From Gammaproteobacteria bacterium (lineage in GTDB: Bacteria; Pseudomonadota; Gammaproteobacteria; Steroidobacterales; Woeseiaceae): a stretch of DNA of 39,358 nt. A program made the translations under genes and the position numbers. Within the stretch, counting starts at the first letter, position 1. Each line of letters starts with the position of its first letter. The notes under the pieces were generated by a model. The model searched no databases. It was not told the origin of the DNA and saw nothing but the letters and a program-made list of their open reading frames with translations. The stretch lies in NCBI GenBank assembly GCA_009937615.1, contig JAACFB010000039.1:1-39358 (forward strand). Direction: 5' to 3'. Below are positions 17,419 to 25,336 of the stretch, piece by piece.

Positions 17419-18315
17419 ATGACCATCGCATCACGACATACCCCCCTGCGCGGGTTACGGACGTTCTGTATTGCCGCAGAGCACGAGAGCTTTCGCGACG
17501 CCGCCGAACGACTCTTTGTTACAGCGTCGGCCGTTAGCCATCAAATCAAAAACCTCGAAGACAATCTCGGTAAAAGGTTGTTCGAGCGTGGCAATAGCGG
17601 CTTGACTTTGACCGAAGCCGGCCACGCACTCTACAACGACGTTCGTCCGCTGATTCTACAGCTGGACGATGTTACATCGCGGCATCAGGACAGAAAGTCG
17701 CGCAGCACCCTGAGCATATCGGTACAACCGTTCTTCGCAAGTGAATTGTTCGTCCCGCGACTACCGGAATTTCGCAAGCGACACCCGGACATCGACATAA
17801 TGATCGACACCAGTGATGAATCTGCAGAAAAGCATCCCGTAAATGCCGATGTTTCGATTCGAGTCTTCAAGTCACCGCCGGACAACCTGGCCGCTGTTCG
17901 ACTTTTTGATCTGCGTCTGGTGCCGGCAGCTACTCCGAAGTTTCGCGACAAGCTCCGTGTAGAGGATAGAAAAGTCTTAAGTGACTTTCCGATAATTATT
18001 CATCAGACAAGACCCAAAGCATGGCAGCAGTGGCAGCGGTCTGCCGGCTTCGAGCTACCGAAAAACAACACATCACTACGCCTTGATTCAATGATCGCCG
18101 TAGCCCGGGCCGCAGAACGTGGACTGGGTGCAGCCCTCGTGCCGGCAAAGCTCAGCGACTCGTGGTTTCGTTCCGGCAGTCTCGTGCCTCTGTTTCCAGA
18201 TGAGCTTGTTACAAGCGACGCTTATTACTTCGTTTGCCGACATGAGAATTCAAGTGACGAAAACGTTCTGGCTTTACAACATTGGGCGTTACAGATCTTC
18301 GGTGATCCGGATTGA
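17419..18315 (+). CDS. LysR-family transcriptional regulator, GcvA-like
   Basis: A 298-residue regulator. Residues about 10-70 form the winged helix-turn-helix: LRTFCIAAEHESFRDAAERL with VTASAVSHQIKNLEDNLGKR, the GcvA-like variant in which SHQIKNLE is the recognition helix. The remainder is the periplasmic-binding-like effector domain (STLSISVQPFFASELFVPRLPEF onward). The target genes are unknown. LysR regulators often act on adjacent genes; candidates here are pepQ upstream on the same strand or the small exported protein downstream. A weak stem with a T7 run follows the stop at 18317-18323. Confidence 0.92.
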   Translation: MTIASRHTPLRGLRTFCIAAEHESFRDAAERLFVTASAVSHQIKNLEDNLGKRLFERGNSGLTLTEAGHALYNDVRPLILQLDDVTSRHQDRKSRSTLSISVQPFFASELFVPRLPEFRKRHPDIDIMIDTSDESAEKHPVNADVSIRVFKSPPDNLAAVRLFDLRLVPAATPKFRDKLRVEDRKVLSDFPIIIHQTRPKAWQQWQRSAGFELPKNNTSLRLDSMIAVARAAERGLGAALVPAKLSDSWFRSGSLVPLFPDELVTSDAYYFVCRHENSSDENVLALQHWALQIFGDPD

Positions 18316-18446
18316 ATTTTTTTCAGCCAGGCGGAGATTTCTTTTCGTTTGTGACCCGTTCGGTCTCGACCTATCCTCTTTCGCGACGAAATGAGTTAAG
18401 TGGTTCGTCAAAACAACCGTTCGAGAGTCGCTTGGAGGCCAAACAC

Positions 18447-18974
18447 ATGAAGACACAATGGAAGTCAAATCGAAAGAGAATATTCGCGGGTACGTTACTT
18501 GTTGTCATCGCCGGGGCCCTTGCTGGCACCGCAGGAGCCGAGAGTGCTGGCCCGACATACGTGCTTAATGCGATCAGCGACACAGCATATGGCAATAAAG
18601 TTATAGCTGGAGACTACGTAGACGCCATCGACAAAATCAAGACATCTAATCGTCGTTCGATCCACAATTATTACGCTGCGACAAATCTATGCGTCGCGTA
18701 CATCATGACGCATGATCTGGAGGGCGCGAAGAACGTTTGTAACTCAGCAGTGACAGAAATAGAGACAAGCCTTTCCCGAAAATTCGCCCGCAACAATTCT
18801 GCCAAAGCAAAGACCTATCGAAAATTCCTGGCAATAGCGCTTTCAAACCGGGGCGTTCTGCATGCCCTTGCAGGAGACTCCGAGCTCGCTCGGGGAGATT
18901 TCCGCGACGCACTGGAACTCGAGGCCCGAATTTCCGCCCCGGAAGTCAATCTTGCGCGCCTGGCCGTCAGTTAG
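18447..18974 (+). CDS. small exported protein with TPR-like helices, function unknown
   Basis: A 175-residue protein starting at ATG 18447 with GGAGG seven to twelve bases upstream. The frame is open from 18312, but that stretch overlaps the LysR stop and lacks protein character. A signal peptide is clear (KRIFAGTLLVVIAGALAGTAGAES). The mature part has paired helices: AYGNKVIAGDYVDAIDKI, NYYAATNLCVAYIMTHDLEGAKNVCNSA, and ALSNRGVLHALAGDSELARGDFRDALELEA, the last with the A-G-D-L-A spacing of a TPR motif. It has two Cys that could pair in the periplasm. Two sampled 60-base lines here are about 43% and 47% GC, lower than the neighbouring genes, so recent acquisition is possible. No function can be assigned. 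Confidence 0.72.
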   Translation: MKTQWKSNRKRIFAGTLLVVIAGALAGTAGAESAGPTYVLNAISDTAYGNKVIAGDYVDAIDKIKTSNRRSIHNYYAATNLCVAYIMTHDLEGAKNVCNSAVTEIETSLSRKFARNNSAKAKTYRKFLAIALSNRGVLHALAGDSELARGDFRDALELEARISAPEVNLARLAVS

Positions 18975-19045
18975 ACGTTTTCGGCCTGACGCATAGGTTG
19001 GTCATTGATTTCCGCATGGACAAGGTAGTCCAGCAATGACCCCAC

Positions 19046-19076
19046 GGCGACCCGCCATCCCCCCTGGCGGGTCGCC
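19046..19076. terminator. strong bidirectional hairpin between convergent genes
   Basis: GGCGACCCGCCA (19046-19057), seven-base loop, TGGCGGGTCGCC (19065-19076): a perfect 12-bp GC-rich stem placed between two converging stops (18974 and 19080). The T content after it is modest on both strands. Position and symmetry fit a shared terminator for the exported-protein gene and the SDR gene. Confidence 0.75.
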
Positions 19077-19079
19077 ATT

Positions 19080-19919
19080 CTATTCGTTGCTTTCCTGCTC
19101 CTGCTGCCGCGCCTTCCGCTTCAGTTCGCGCTTCACGCGAGCCCCTCTGCGCTCCAGCATCGGCCGCACACTTCGTCCCAACCACGGCATCAGGTAGGTC
19201 AGCGTCGTCAATACGCCGCTGATTCTCGGCATTGATTGCTCGGTTTGATTATTGCTGCACAGGTCGAGAACGGCCTGGGCAACCTCCTCTGCCGTACTGA
19301 TCGGCTGCGAAAACGTCAGATCGGACACTCGGCCGATGTCCGACATGATGAAACCCGTATCGATCGGTCCGGGGGAAACCAGGGCAACCTTGATATTCTG
19401 GTCATTCAGCTCATCCGCCAGCGAATACGTGAAGGACCGCAACCCGGCTTTACTCGCCGCATAGGTAGCGCTTTTCGGCACCGGCGTCCGGCCTGCGAGC
19501 GATCCGACATTGATGATCGCACCGCCCCCAGCCTCGCGCAGAAACGGGATGGCGATTCGTGCCAGCATGATCGGTGCTTTCAGATTCACGTCGATCATTC
19601 GTCCCAGATCTGCTGGACTCACAGCGTCAACGGGCCCTCTTTGGTGAAAACCGGCGTTATTCACGAGCACGTCGATCCGCCCGAACTCAAAGTTCGTCTT
19701 TTTGAACAAATCAGCGCAGGAATCGGCGTCGGCGACATCCATCGCGAAGGTTTCCACGCGGCTCCGGTCACGCAGTTCTTCAGCAACCGCGTCAAGATTC
19801 TTTTTCGTCCGCGCAACGAGCATCAGGTTTGCACCGGCATCGGCAAACAGCCTCGCCACGGCCGCGCCCACGCCCTCAGAACCACCCGTGACAATGACGG
19901 TCTTGTCTTTGAAAATCAT
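19080..19919 (-). CDS. short-chain dehydrogenase/reductase
   Basis: A 279-residue SDR enzyme using NAD(P)H. The Rossmann motif TGGSEGVG is at 11-18, the NNAG motif at 87-90, and the catalytic set Ser140 (INVGS), Tyr153 and Lys157 (YAASK) is complete. The basic C-terminal tail (RRGARVKRELKRKARQQEQE) is unusual and could anchor to membranes or nucleic acid; some 3-ketodihydrosphingosine-reductase-like SDRs carry extra C-terminal segments, but I cannot assign that activity. It converges on the exported-protein gene across the hairpin at 19046-19076. The substrate is unknown. Confidence 0.9.
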   Translation of the reverse strand: MIFKDKTVIVTGGSEGVGAAVARLFADAGANLMLVARTKKNLDAVAEELRDRSRVETFAMDVADADSCADLFKKTNFEFGRIDVLVNNAGFHQRGPVDAVSPADLGRMIDVNLKAPIMLARIAIPFLREAGGGAIINVGSLAGRTPVPKSATYAASKAGLRSFTYSLADELNDQNIKVALVSPGPIDTGFIMSDIGRVSDLTFSQPISTAEEVAQAVLDLCSNNQTEQSMPRISGVLTTLTYLMPWLGRSVRPMLERRGARVKRELKRKARQQEQESNE

Positions 19920-20001
19920 CGCGGAAGTTTACCAGCCCATTCGGGCCGGATGTTGATATTCGGGGACCAGGCCCGGGGCTTACGCGGTGATCAGAACCCG
20001 C

Positions 20002-20015
20002 GTGGTCGCGACCAC
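20002..20015. repeat. 14-bp perfect palindrome upstream of the SDR gene
   Basis: GTGGTCGCGACCAC is its own reverse complement. It lies between the stop of the small ORF (20028) and the SDR start (19919), about 85 bases before the latter. It could be an operator for the SDR gene or a short hairpin (5-bp stem with CGCG loop) at the end of the small ORF transcript. Confidence 0.4.
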
Positions 20016-20027
20016 CGCTTCTTCCGC

Positions 20028-20240
20028 CTAGAACCCGAGGTAACCTTTTAGCTTTGCCCAGAGCGATGACTCCCAGCCGTAAACCTCTAGCTGCTCGGGA
20101 TCCAGGGTCGTGACGGGCATCGTCGTGTCGGGCTCGATCACCTCGTTCGCCGCTACATCGTCGGGACGAATTTCCAGCCTGCCCTGCCTGTACTCCGCGG
20201 CAGCGGTCAGGCCGTCGACCGCCAGGTTCAAATACGGCAA
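20028..20240 (-). CDS. small acidic protein of unknown function, 5' end unresolved
   Basis: From the TTG at 20240 (AAGG four bases upstream) this gives 70 residues ending TTLDPEQLEVYGWESSLWAKLKGYLGF. I do not recognise a family. The same frame stays open upstream to 20405 and still reads like protein (DPFDACVILSRDAFDPDAVF, then LDDIVDDKVLPYLNLAV), yet it contains no ATG or GTG. An ATG at 20428 with GGGA upstream, and another at 20386, lie in the neighbouring frame, which ends in TGA near 20368. So the gene may be longer and interrupted by a frameshift, may use a rare start, or may be a remnant. The antisense frame here is Ser-rich and looks like a shadow. Confidence 0.45.
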   Translation of the reverse strand: MPYLNLAVDGLTAAAEYRQGRLEIRPDDVAANEVIEPDTTMPVTTLDPEQLEVYGWESSLWAKLKGYLGF

Positions 20241-20394
20241 GACCTTATCGTCGACGATATCGTCGAGAAATACGGCGTCGGGATCGAAAGCGTCCCTGGA
20301 CAGGATGACGCAAGCGTCGAAAGGATCGTCGTTACTAATCGTGCCGTCTCCGGAATAGCGCCTGATCAGGTTAATACGGCGCGCATGCAGCCGC

Positions 20395-20410
20395 TGTGAG
20401 CCGGCTCACA
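20395..20410. promoter_or_regulatory. CRP-type binding site, perfect palindrome
   Basis: TGTGAGCCGGCTCACA is a perfect 16-bp palindrome with the exact CRP consensus arms TGTGA-N6-TCACA. It lies in the AT-rich gap between the small minus-strand ORF and the RND efflux genes, 208 bases before the adaptor start, so it could serve either direction. The flanks (GC and GG) are not the A/T-rich ones of the best CRP sites. Confidence 0.55.
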
Positions 20411-20490
20411 GGATACAAAAAAATACATTTTTTCCCGTTATTTTAACCAGTTATATTGGTACAGTAGGGTGTTGAAACGGCGTCTCGGAC

Positions 20491-20537
20491 GTCGGGTGCA
20501 CCTCCCCGAAATTTGGTTCAGAGCGGGAATACCCGAC
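20491..20537. repeat. 7-bp inverted repeat in the leader of the RND genes
   Basis: GTCGGGT (20491-20497) pairs with ACCCGAC (20531-20537). Between them lie the 8-bp palindrome GGTGCACC and a small CGGG-AATA-CCCG hairpin that shares the right arm. It sits 80-130 bases before the adaptor gene and could be an operator for an unlinked repressor or a 5'UTR fold. The rest of 20411-20617 is AT-rich, with TATATT near 20452 as a possible -10 box. Confidence 0.3.
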
Positions 20538-20617
20538 AGTCATTTAACATAATATTTTCGAATAAGCGCTGTTCGAGCAGGTTATTCACCACTCTCTTTC
20601 CTGACTACAATCACTCA

Positions 20618-21694
20618 ATGACTTCTTACTTTCGATTTGTCACCCTTCTCGCCGCTTTGGCGCTTGCCGGCTGCGGAGATGATTCTACCGGGCAATCTCG
20701 AGGTGGCTGGGGGGGTGCTGTCAAAGTTGTTACGCAGCGCGTCGAGATGCAGCCGCTGATCGATGAAATCGAAGCGCTGGGCACAGCGCGGGCAAATGAG
20801 TCGATAGAAATCCAACCGCGCATTTCCAGCCTCATCGAACGCATTTACTTCGAGGAGGGCCAGCTCGTCAACGAAGGCGACCTGCTCATCGACCTCGAAA
20901 ACAGCGAGATCGTCGCAGGTCTCGCCGTGGCGAAGGCCGCTTTATCAGAGAGCCGCAGCCTGTATGATCGTAGCAAGTCGCTGGCCGATACACAGGCGAT
21001 ATCCGCGTCGAACCTGGAACAGTTGCTGGCCCAGGTGAAGGTCGACGAGGCCCAGGTTCAGGCAGCCCAGGCGAGGCTCGACAACACCAGCATCCGGGCT
21101 CCGTTCCGGGGCCGAATAGGCCTGCGCCGCGTCAGCCCGGGTAGCTACGTCACCAGTTCGACGGTGATTACAACACTCGACGATGTCAGCGAAATCAAGC
21201 TGGACTTCTCTGTACCCGAAACTTTTCTGAGGGTGCTGTCAGCCGGCATGGCGATCAGCGCGGAGAGTCTCGTCTATCCGGGCCGGGTATTCACTGGCAC
21301 CGTCCAAAGCATCGATACTCGCCTGGATCCGGTATCGCGGTCGGTCCGAGTCCGGGCAGTTCTTCCCAATCCGGACACTGCGCTCAAGCCCGGCATGTTT
21401 CTTACGGTGGACCTGCAGCGAGATCGTGGCGACGTGTTGCTCGCACCGGAACAGGCGATCGTCCCTGAAGGCTCGATGCAATTTGTCTATGTGGTCAACG
21501 GTGGCGTCGCCGAGAAACGCCCCGTGCTGCTGGGCCAGCGCATTCCCGGGTTCGTCATAATCGAGAGCGGGCTGAAGCCGGGGGAAGCGATCATTACCGA
21601 GGGTACGCACAAGGTCAGCGACAGCGTGGCCGTCGAAGTGATCGGGCAGGACACTGTATCGGCTGGCTCCGGTCCACCGCTCACAGACTCGTAG
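20618..21694 (+). CDS. RND efflux periplasmic adaptor, lipoprotein
   Basis: A 358-residue membrane-fusion protein linking an inner-membrane RND pump to an outer-membrane channel. I start at ATG 20618 because it gives a lipoprotein signal with lipobox LAGC (Cys19); the frame is open 35 codons further upstream without coding character. The adaptor order is seen: lipoyl-like half IEIQPRISSLIERIYFEEGQ with VNEGDLLIDLENSEI, a helical hairpin rich in Ala, Gln and Ser (about 100-160), second lipoyl half SIRAPFRGRIGLRRVSPGSY, and beta-barrel segments TLDDVSEIKLDFSVPE and PGMFLTVDL. The permease follows nine bases after its stop. No outer-membrane factor gene is nearby. Confidence 0.93.
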   Translation: MTSYFRFVTLLAALALAGCGDDSTGQSRGGWGGAVKVVTQRVEMQPLIDEIEALGTARANESIEIQPRISSLIERIYFEEGQLVNEGDLLIDLENSEIVAGLAVAKAALSESRSLYDRSKSLADTQAISASNLEQLLAQVKVDEAQVQAAQARLDNTSIRAPFRGRIGLRRVSPGSYVTSSTVITTLDDVSEIKLDFSVPETFLRVLSAGMAISAESLVYPGRVFTGTVQSIDTRLDPVSRSVRVRAVLPNPDTALKPGMFLTVDLQRDRGDVLLAPEQAIVPEGSMQFVYVVNGGVAEKRPVLLGQRIPGFVIIESGLKPGEAIITEGTHKVSDSVAVEVIGQDTVSAGSGPPLTDS

Positions 21695-21703
21695 GGGCCT
21701 TTC

Positions 21704-24700
21704 GTGCTGATTTCCGACGTATCCGTTCGCCGCCCGGTATTCGCGGCTGTGATTTCGTTGATACTCATCATCATTGGCATCCTGTCGGCGAGAAGCATGA
21801 CGATACGGGAATACCCGGATATTCAGCGCCCTATCGTCTCGATCGATACCAGGTATCGTGGCGCCGCGTCGGATATCGTAGAGCGGCGAGTAACGCAGCT
21901 GCTCGAAGACCAGATTGCCGGTATCGCCGGCGTCATGAAGATATCCTCGGTCAGCTATGACGAACGCTCATCCATCACGCTCGAGTTTTCCGAGGACCGC
22001 GACATTGACAGCGCGGCAAACGACGTACGCGACCGAATCTCTGCTTCGCTCGCCGCGCTCCCCGACGAGGCCGAGCCGCCTGAGGTCTCCAAGCAGGACA
22101 GCTCAGCAGAGACGACGATGTGGATAAACGTCTCGAGCGACACTCGTTCGATCATGGAGGTATCCGACTTTGCCGACCGGTTTATTACGGATGCGCTGTC
22201 GACCGTCGATGGTGTCGCTCGCATCAGAGGCAGCGGGCGAAGACAGCCTGCAATGCGTATCTGGGTTGATCCAAAGCGCCTCGCAGCGAGACAGTTGACG
22301 GTCACGGACATAGAGGATGCGCTACGCAGGGAGAACGTCCAGATTCCGTCAGGGCGTCTTGAATCGAGTGCCCGAGAGTTCACTTTGCGGACCGATACCG
22401 GGTTCCGCACGCCCGAGGATTTTCGCCAGTTGGTCTTGGGCCAGGGCAGCGACGACTATCTCATCCGACTCGGCGAAGTCGCCGACATCGAAGTCGCGCC
22501 TGAGGACATTCGCAGCTACTCGGCGACCGATGGCGTGGCCGGGATGAGTCTCGGGATAATTCCCCAGGCACAGGCCAATATCCTCGAAGTCAACGCTGCC
22601 GTGGTCAAGAGAATCGAACAGCTGCAGGCGACACTGCCGCCTGACATCGACGTATCGGTCAATTTTGATACATCGATGTTTATCAGCGCATCGCTTCGGG
22701 AGGTCGCCAAAGCGCTGGCGCTTGCGTTGTCACTCGTACTCGTCGTTATCTTCGGATTTATCGGCACGATCCGGGCAACGATCATACCGGCCGTCACCAT
22801 CCCTATTTCGGTCATCGCAGCCTTTATCGTCATGGCGGCGCTCGGTTTTTCGATCAACACGCTGACCCTGCTCGGCTTCGTGCTGGCTATCGGCCTGGTC
22901 GTAGACGATGCCATCGTCGTTCTCGAAAATATTGTTCGCCGCATCGAGGGCAATGAACCGGCATTGCTCGCGGCGGTCAACGGCAGTCGCGAGATTGGCT
23001 TCGCAGTTATAGCAACCACTCTCGTGCTGGTTGCCGTGATCCTGCCGATTTCGTTCATGCCGGGCAACATCGGACTGATATTCGGCGAATTCGGCATCTC
23101 GCTGGCTGCCGCCGTTTGCTTTTCGAGCCTGATTGCGCTGACGCTGGTGCCCATGTTGACGTCGAAACTGTTCGGCGATAATCGCCTGCACCGGGGCCGC
23201 TTTGCCCGATCCATCGACAAACTGTTTCGTCGCCTCGCCGACGCCTATGAGCGGCTGCTGCGGCGCACGATCAGGCGACCGTTACTGGTTATCGTCTCCG
23301 CGCTGCTGATATTTGCAGGCGGGCTCAGCATGGTTACCTTGCTGCCCGTTGAGTACATGCCGCGCGAAGACCGTGGCTTCACGATGATCAGGCTGACCGC
23401 GCCGGACGGCGCCAGCCTCGACTACACGCTCGGCTATATCAAGCAGATCGAACAAATCGTCGCGAAAGACAGTGAGCAGGGCGACGTTCTTCGCGTGCTG
23501 TCACGCTCCGGAAGCTGGGGCGGGGGCGCCGACGTCAACACCGGGATGGTGATGGGTCCGCTGCAGGTTTGGAGCAAAAGAGAGCGATCCGCCCAGGAAA
23601 TCGTGGGCAACTGGAACCGTCAGTTAGGCGATCTGCCGGGCGTTCAGGCCTTTGCATTTGCGCCCGGTGCGTGGAGCCTGGGTCAGTCGAACAGGCCACT
23701 GGCGGTGGTGCTCGGGGGCACCGATTATGACGAGCTCGCTCGGTGGCGGGACATCGTGATTCGGGAAGCCGGCAAACTTCCGGGGCTGTCGAATATCCAA
23801 TCCGATTACCGGGAGCGCAAACCGAAAATCAACGTCAAGATCGATCGCGATCGAGCAGCTGATCTGGGCGTATCGCTTGCCAATGTCGGCCGTACGCTCG
23901 AAACGATTCTCGGATCCCGCGTGGTAACCACTTTTATAGACCGCGGAGAGGAATATCGAGTCATTCTGCAGGGTGCCGACGAGCGGCGGCAAACGCCCAG
24001 TGACCTGGACATGATATACGTGCGCTCCGAGCGCTCGGGGCAACTCATCCCGCTTTCCAACCTGGTGCAGCTCGAGGAAGCCGCCGGGCCGGTCGATTTA
24101 CGGCGGTTTGACCGGCTGCGTTCGATAACCATCAGCGCGAGCCTTGCTCCCGACTATTCATTAGGCCAGGCGATCGCTGATATCGAGAAGATCGTGCGTG
24201 AAAATCTGCCGGAGTCGGCACAGCTAAATTACGACGGCGAATCTCGTGATTTCAAAAATACCGGCAGTGCAATCTATACGACCTTTTTGCTTGCGCTGGT
24301 GATTGGATATCTCGTGCTTGCCGCTCAGTTCGAGAGTTTTCGGCATCCTCTGATCATCATGACAACCGTTCCGCTGGCGATTACGGGGGCAATTATCGGG
24401 CTCGTCGTATTCGGGGCATCACTGAACATATACAGCCAGATAGGCGCCGTGATGTTGATCGGCCTTGCCGCGAAAAACGGTATCCTGATCGTCGAATTCG
24501 CGAATCAACTAAGAGACCGCGGCACCGAGTTCAAAGAAGCGGTGATTCAGTCAGCAAAAACCCGCCTGCGGCCGGTTCTGATGACCAGCATGTGTACGGC
24601 GTTCGGATCCGTTCCGCTGCTGCTGGCAACGGGTGCCGGTGCCCTGTCGAGGCAGTCGATCGGCGCTGTCGTATTTTTCGGAGTGACATTCTCGGTGCTA

Positions 24701-24853
24701 TTGACGCTTATCGTCGTCCCGACAGTCTATGGCGTCATCGCGAAGAACACGCACTCGCCCGAGCATGTCGCGCAGCTCATTGAAAAGCTCGCACACCGCA
24801 CAGAGGGCGGTATAAGTGCCGAGGGAAGTAAGGCGCAGCCCAGCGAGCAGTGA
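21704..24853 (+). CDS. RND multidrug efflux permease, HAE1 family
   Basis: A 1049-residue proton-driven inner-membrane pump of the AcrB type. It starts at GTG 21704 with AGGGG upstream, giving LISDVSVRRPVFAAVISLIL as the first helix. Twelve helices and two large periplasmic loops fit the family. The proton-relay aspartate pair Asp401-Asp402 in helix 4 (AIGLVVDDAIVVLENI) is intact and the second half has LIGLAAKNGILIVEFANQLRD. The genes for adaptor and permease form an operon; the outer-membrane channel must be supplied from elsewhere. The substrate cannot be predicted. It converges on rplQ with 40 bases between stops, and I see only a weak 7-bp inverted repeat (ACCGAAG 24853-24859 with CTTCGGT 24899-24905) there. 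Confidence 0.95.
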   Translation: MLISDVSVRRPVFAAVISLILIIIGILSARSMTIREYPDIQRPIVSIDTRYRGAASDIVERRVTQLLEDQIAGIAGVMKISSVSYDERSSITLEFSEDRDIDSAANDVRDRISASLAALPDEAEPPEVSKQDSSAETTMWINVSSDTRSIMEVSDFADRFITDALSTVDGVARIRGSGRRQPAMRIWVDPKRLAARQLTVTDIEDALRRENVQIPSGRLESSAREFTLRTDTGFRTPEDFRQLVLGQGSDDYLIRLGEVADIEVAPEDIRSYSATDGVAGMSLGIIPQAQANILEVNAAVVKRIEQLQATLPPDIDVSVNFDTSMFISASLREVAKALALALSLVLVVIFGFIGTIRATIIPAVTIPISVIAAFIVMAALGFSINTLTLLGFVLAIGLVVDDAIVVLENIVRRIEGNEPALLAAVNGSREIGFAVIATTLVLVAVILPISFMPGNIGLIFGEFGISLAAAVCFSSLIALTLVPMLTSKLFGDNRLHRGRFARSIDKLFRRLADAYERLLRRTIRRPLLVIVSALLIFAGGLSMVTLLPVEYMPREDRGFTMIRLTAPDGASLDYTLGYIKQIEQIVAKDSEQGDVLRVLSRSGSWGGGADVNTGMVMGPLQVWSKRERSAQEIVGNWNRQLGDLPGVQAFAFAPGAWSLGQSNRPLAVVLGGTDYDELARWRDIVIREAGKLPGLSNIQSDYRERKPKINVKIDRDRAADLGVSLANVGRTLETILGSRVVTTFIDRGEEYRVILQGADERRQTPSDLDMIYVRSERSGQLIPLSNLVQLEEAAGPVDLRRFDRLRSITISASLAPDYSLGQAIADIEKIVRENLPESAQLNYDGESRDFKNTGSAIYTTFLLALVIGYLVLAAQFESFRHPLIIMTTVPLAITGAIIGLVVFGASLNIYSQIGAVMLIGLAAKNGILIVEFANQLRDRGTEFKEAVIQSAKTRLRPVLMTSMCTAFGSVPLLLATGAGALSRQSIGAVVFFGVTFSVLLTLIVVPTVYGVIAKNTHSPEHVAQLIEKLAHRTEGGISAEGSKAQPSEQ

Positions 24854-24893
24854 CCGAAGCAACTGCGGAGTCGGCCAGCTACGCCTGCGGTAA

Positions 24894-25274
24894 TTACTCT
24901 TCGGTGACCGTTTCGGCGGCCAGCTCAGTGAGCATGACAATTGCCATCGGCGCTGCATCACCGGGACGGGGGCCCGTTTTGAGGATGCGGAGATAGCCGC
25001 CGGGCCGCTCCTTGAAGCGAGGCCCAAGGTCGGAAAACAGCTTGCCAACAGCCTCCTTGTCGCGCAAACGATCGAATGCCTGGCGACGATTCGCCACGCT
25101 ATCTTCCTTAGCCAGCGTGATCAGCGGCTCGACCACGCGGCGCAACTCCTTTGCCTTTGGCAAGGTCGTTTTGATCGTCTCATGCTTCAAGATCGAAGCC
25201 GCCATATTACGAAACATGGCCTTCCGATGAGAGCTGTTACGACCCAGTCGTCGACCGGATTTTCTATGGCGCAT
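24894..25274 (-). CDS. rplQ: 50S ribosomal protein L17
   Basis: A 126-residue protein of the large subunit at the exit-tunnel side. [20 protein letters not shown] at the N-terminus is the family signature, and [20 protein letters not shown] follows near the C-terminus. It is the last gene of the alpha operon, 62 bases after rpoA. No strong intrinsic terminator follows it. Confidence 0.97.
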   Translation of the reverse strand: MRHRKSGRRLGRNSSHRKAMFRNMAASILKHETIKTTLPKAKELRRVVEPLITLAKEDSVANRRQAFDRLRDKEAVGKLFSDLGPRFKERPGGYLRILKTGPRPGDAAPMAIVMLTELAAETVTEE

Positions 25275-25336
25275 TTTCCTTACCCTTGTTCTCAGGCGTC
25301 AGGTTCCTTTGCATCGAAACCTGGCGCCGGTGTTCG

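Noticed and set aside
18317-18323. T7 run after the LysR stop as an intrinsic terminator
   Set aside because: The stem before it (TTCGG-TGAT-CCGGA) is only five pairs including a wobble and is separated from the T-run; too weak to list as a feature.
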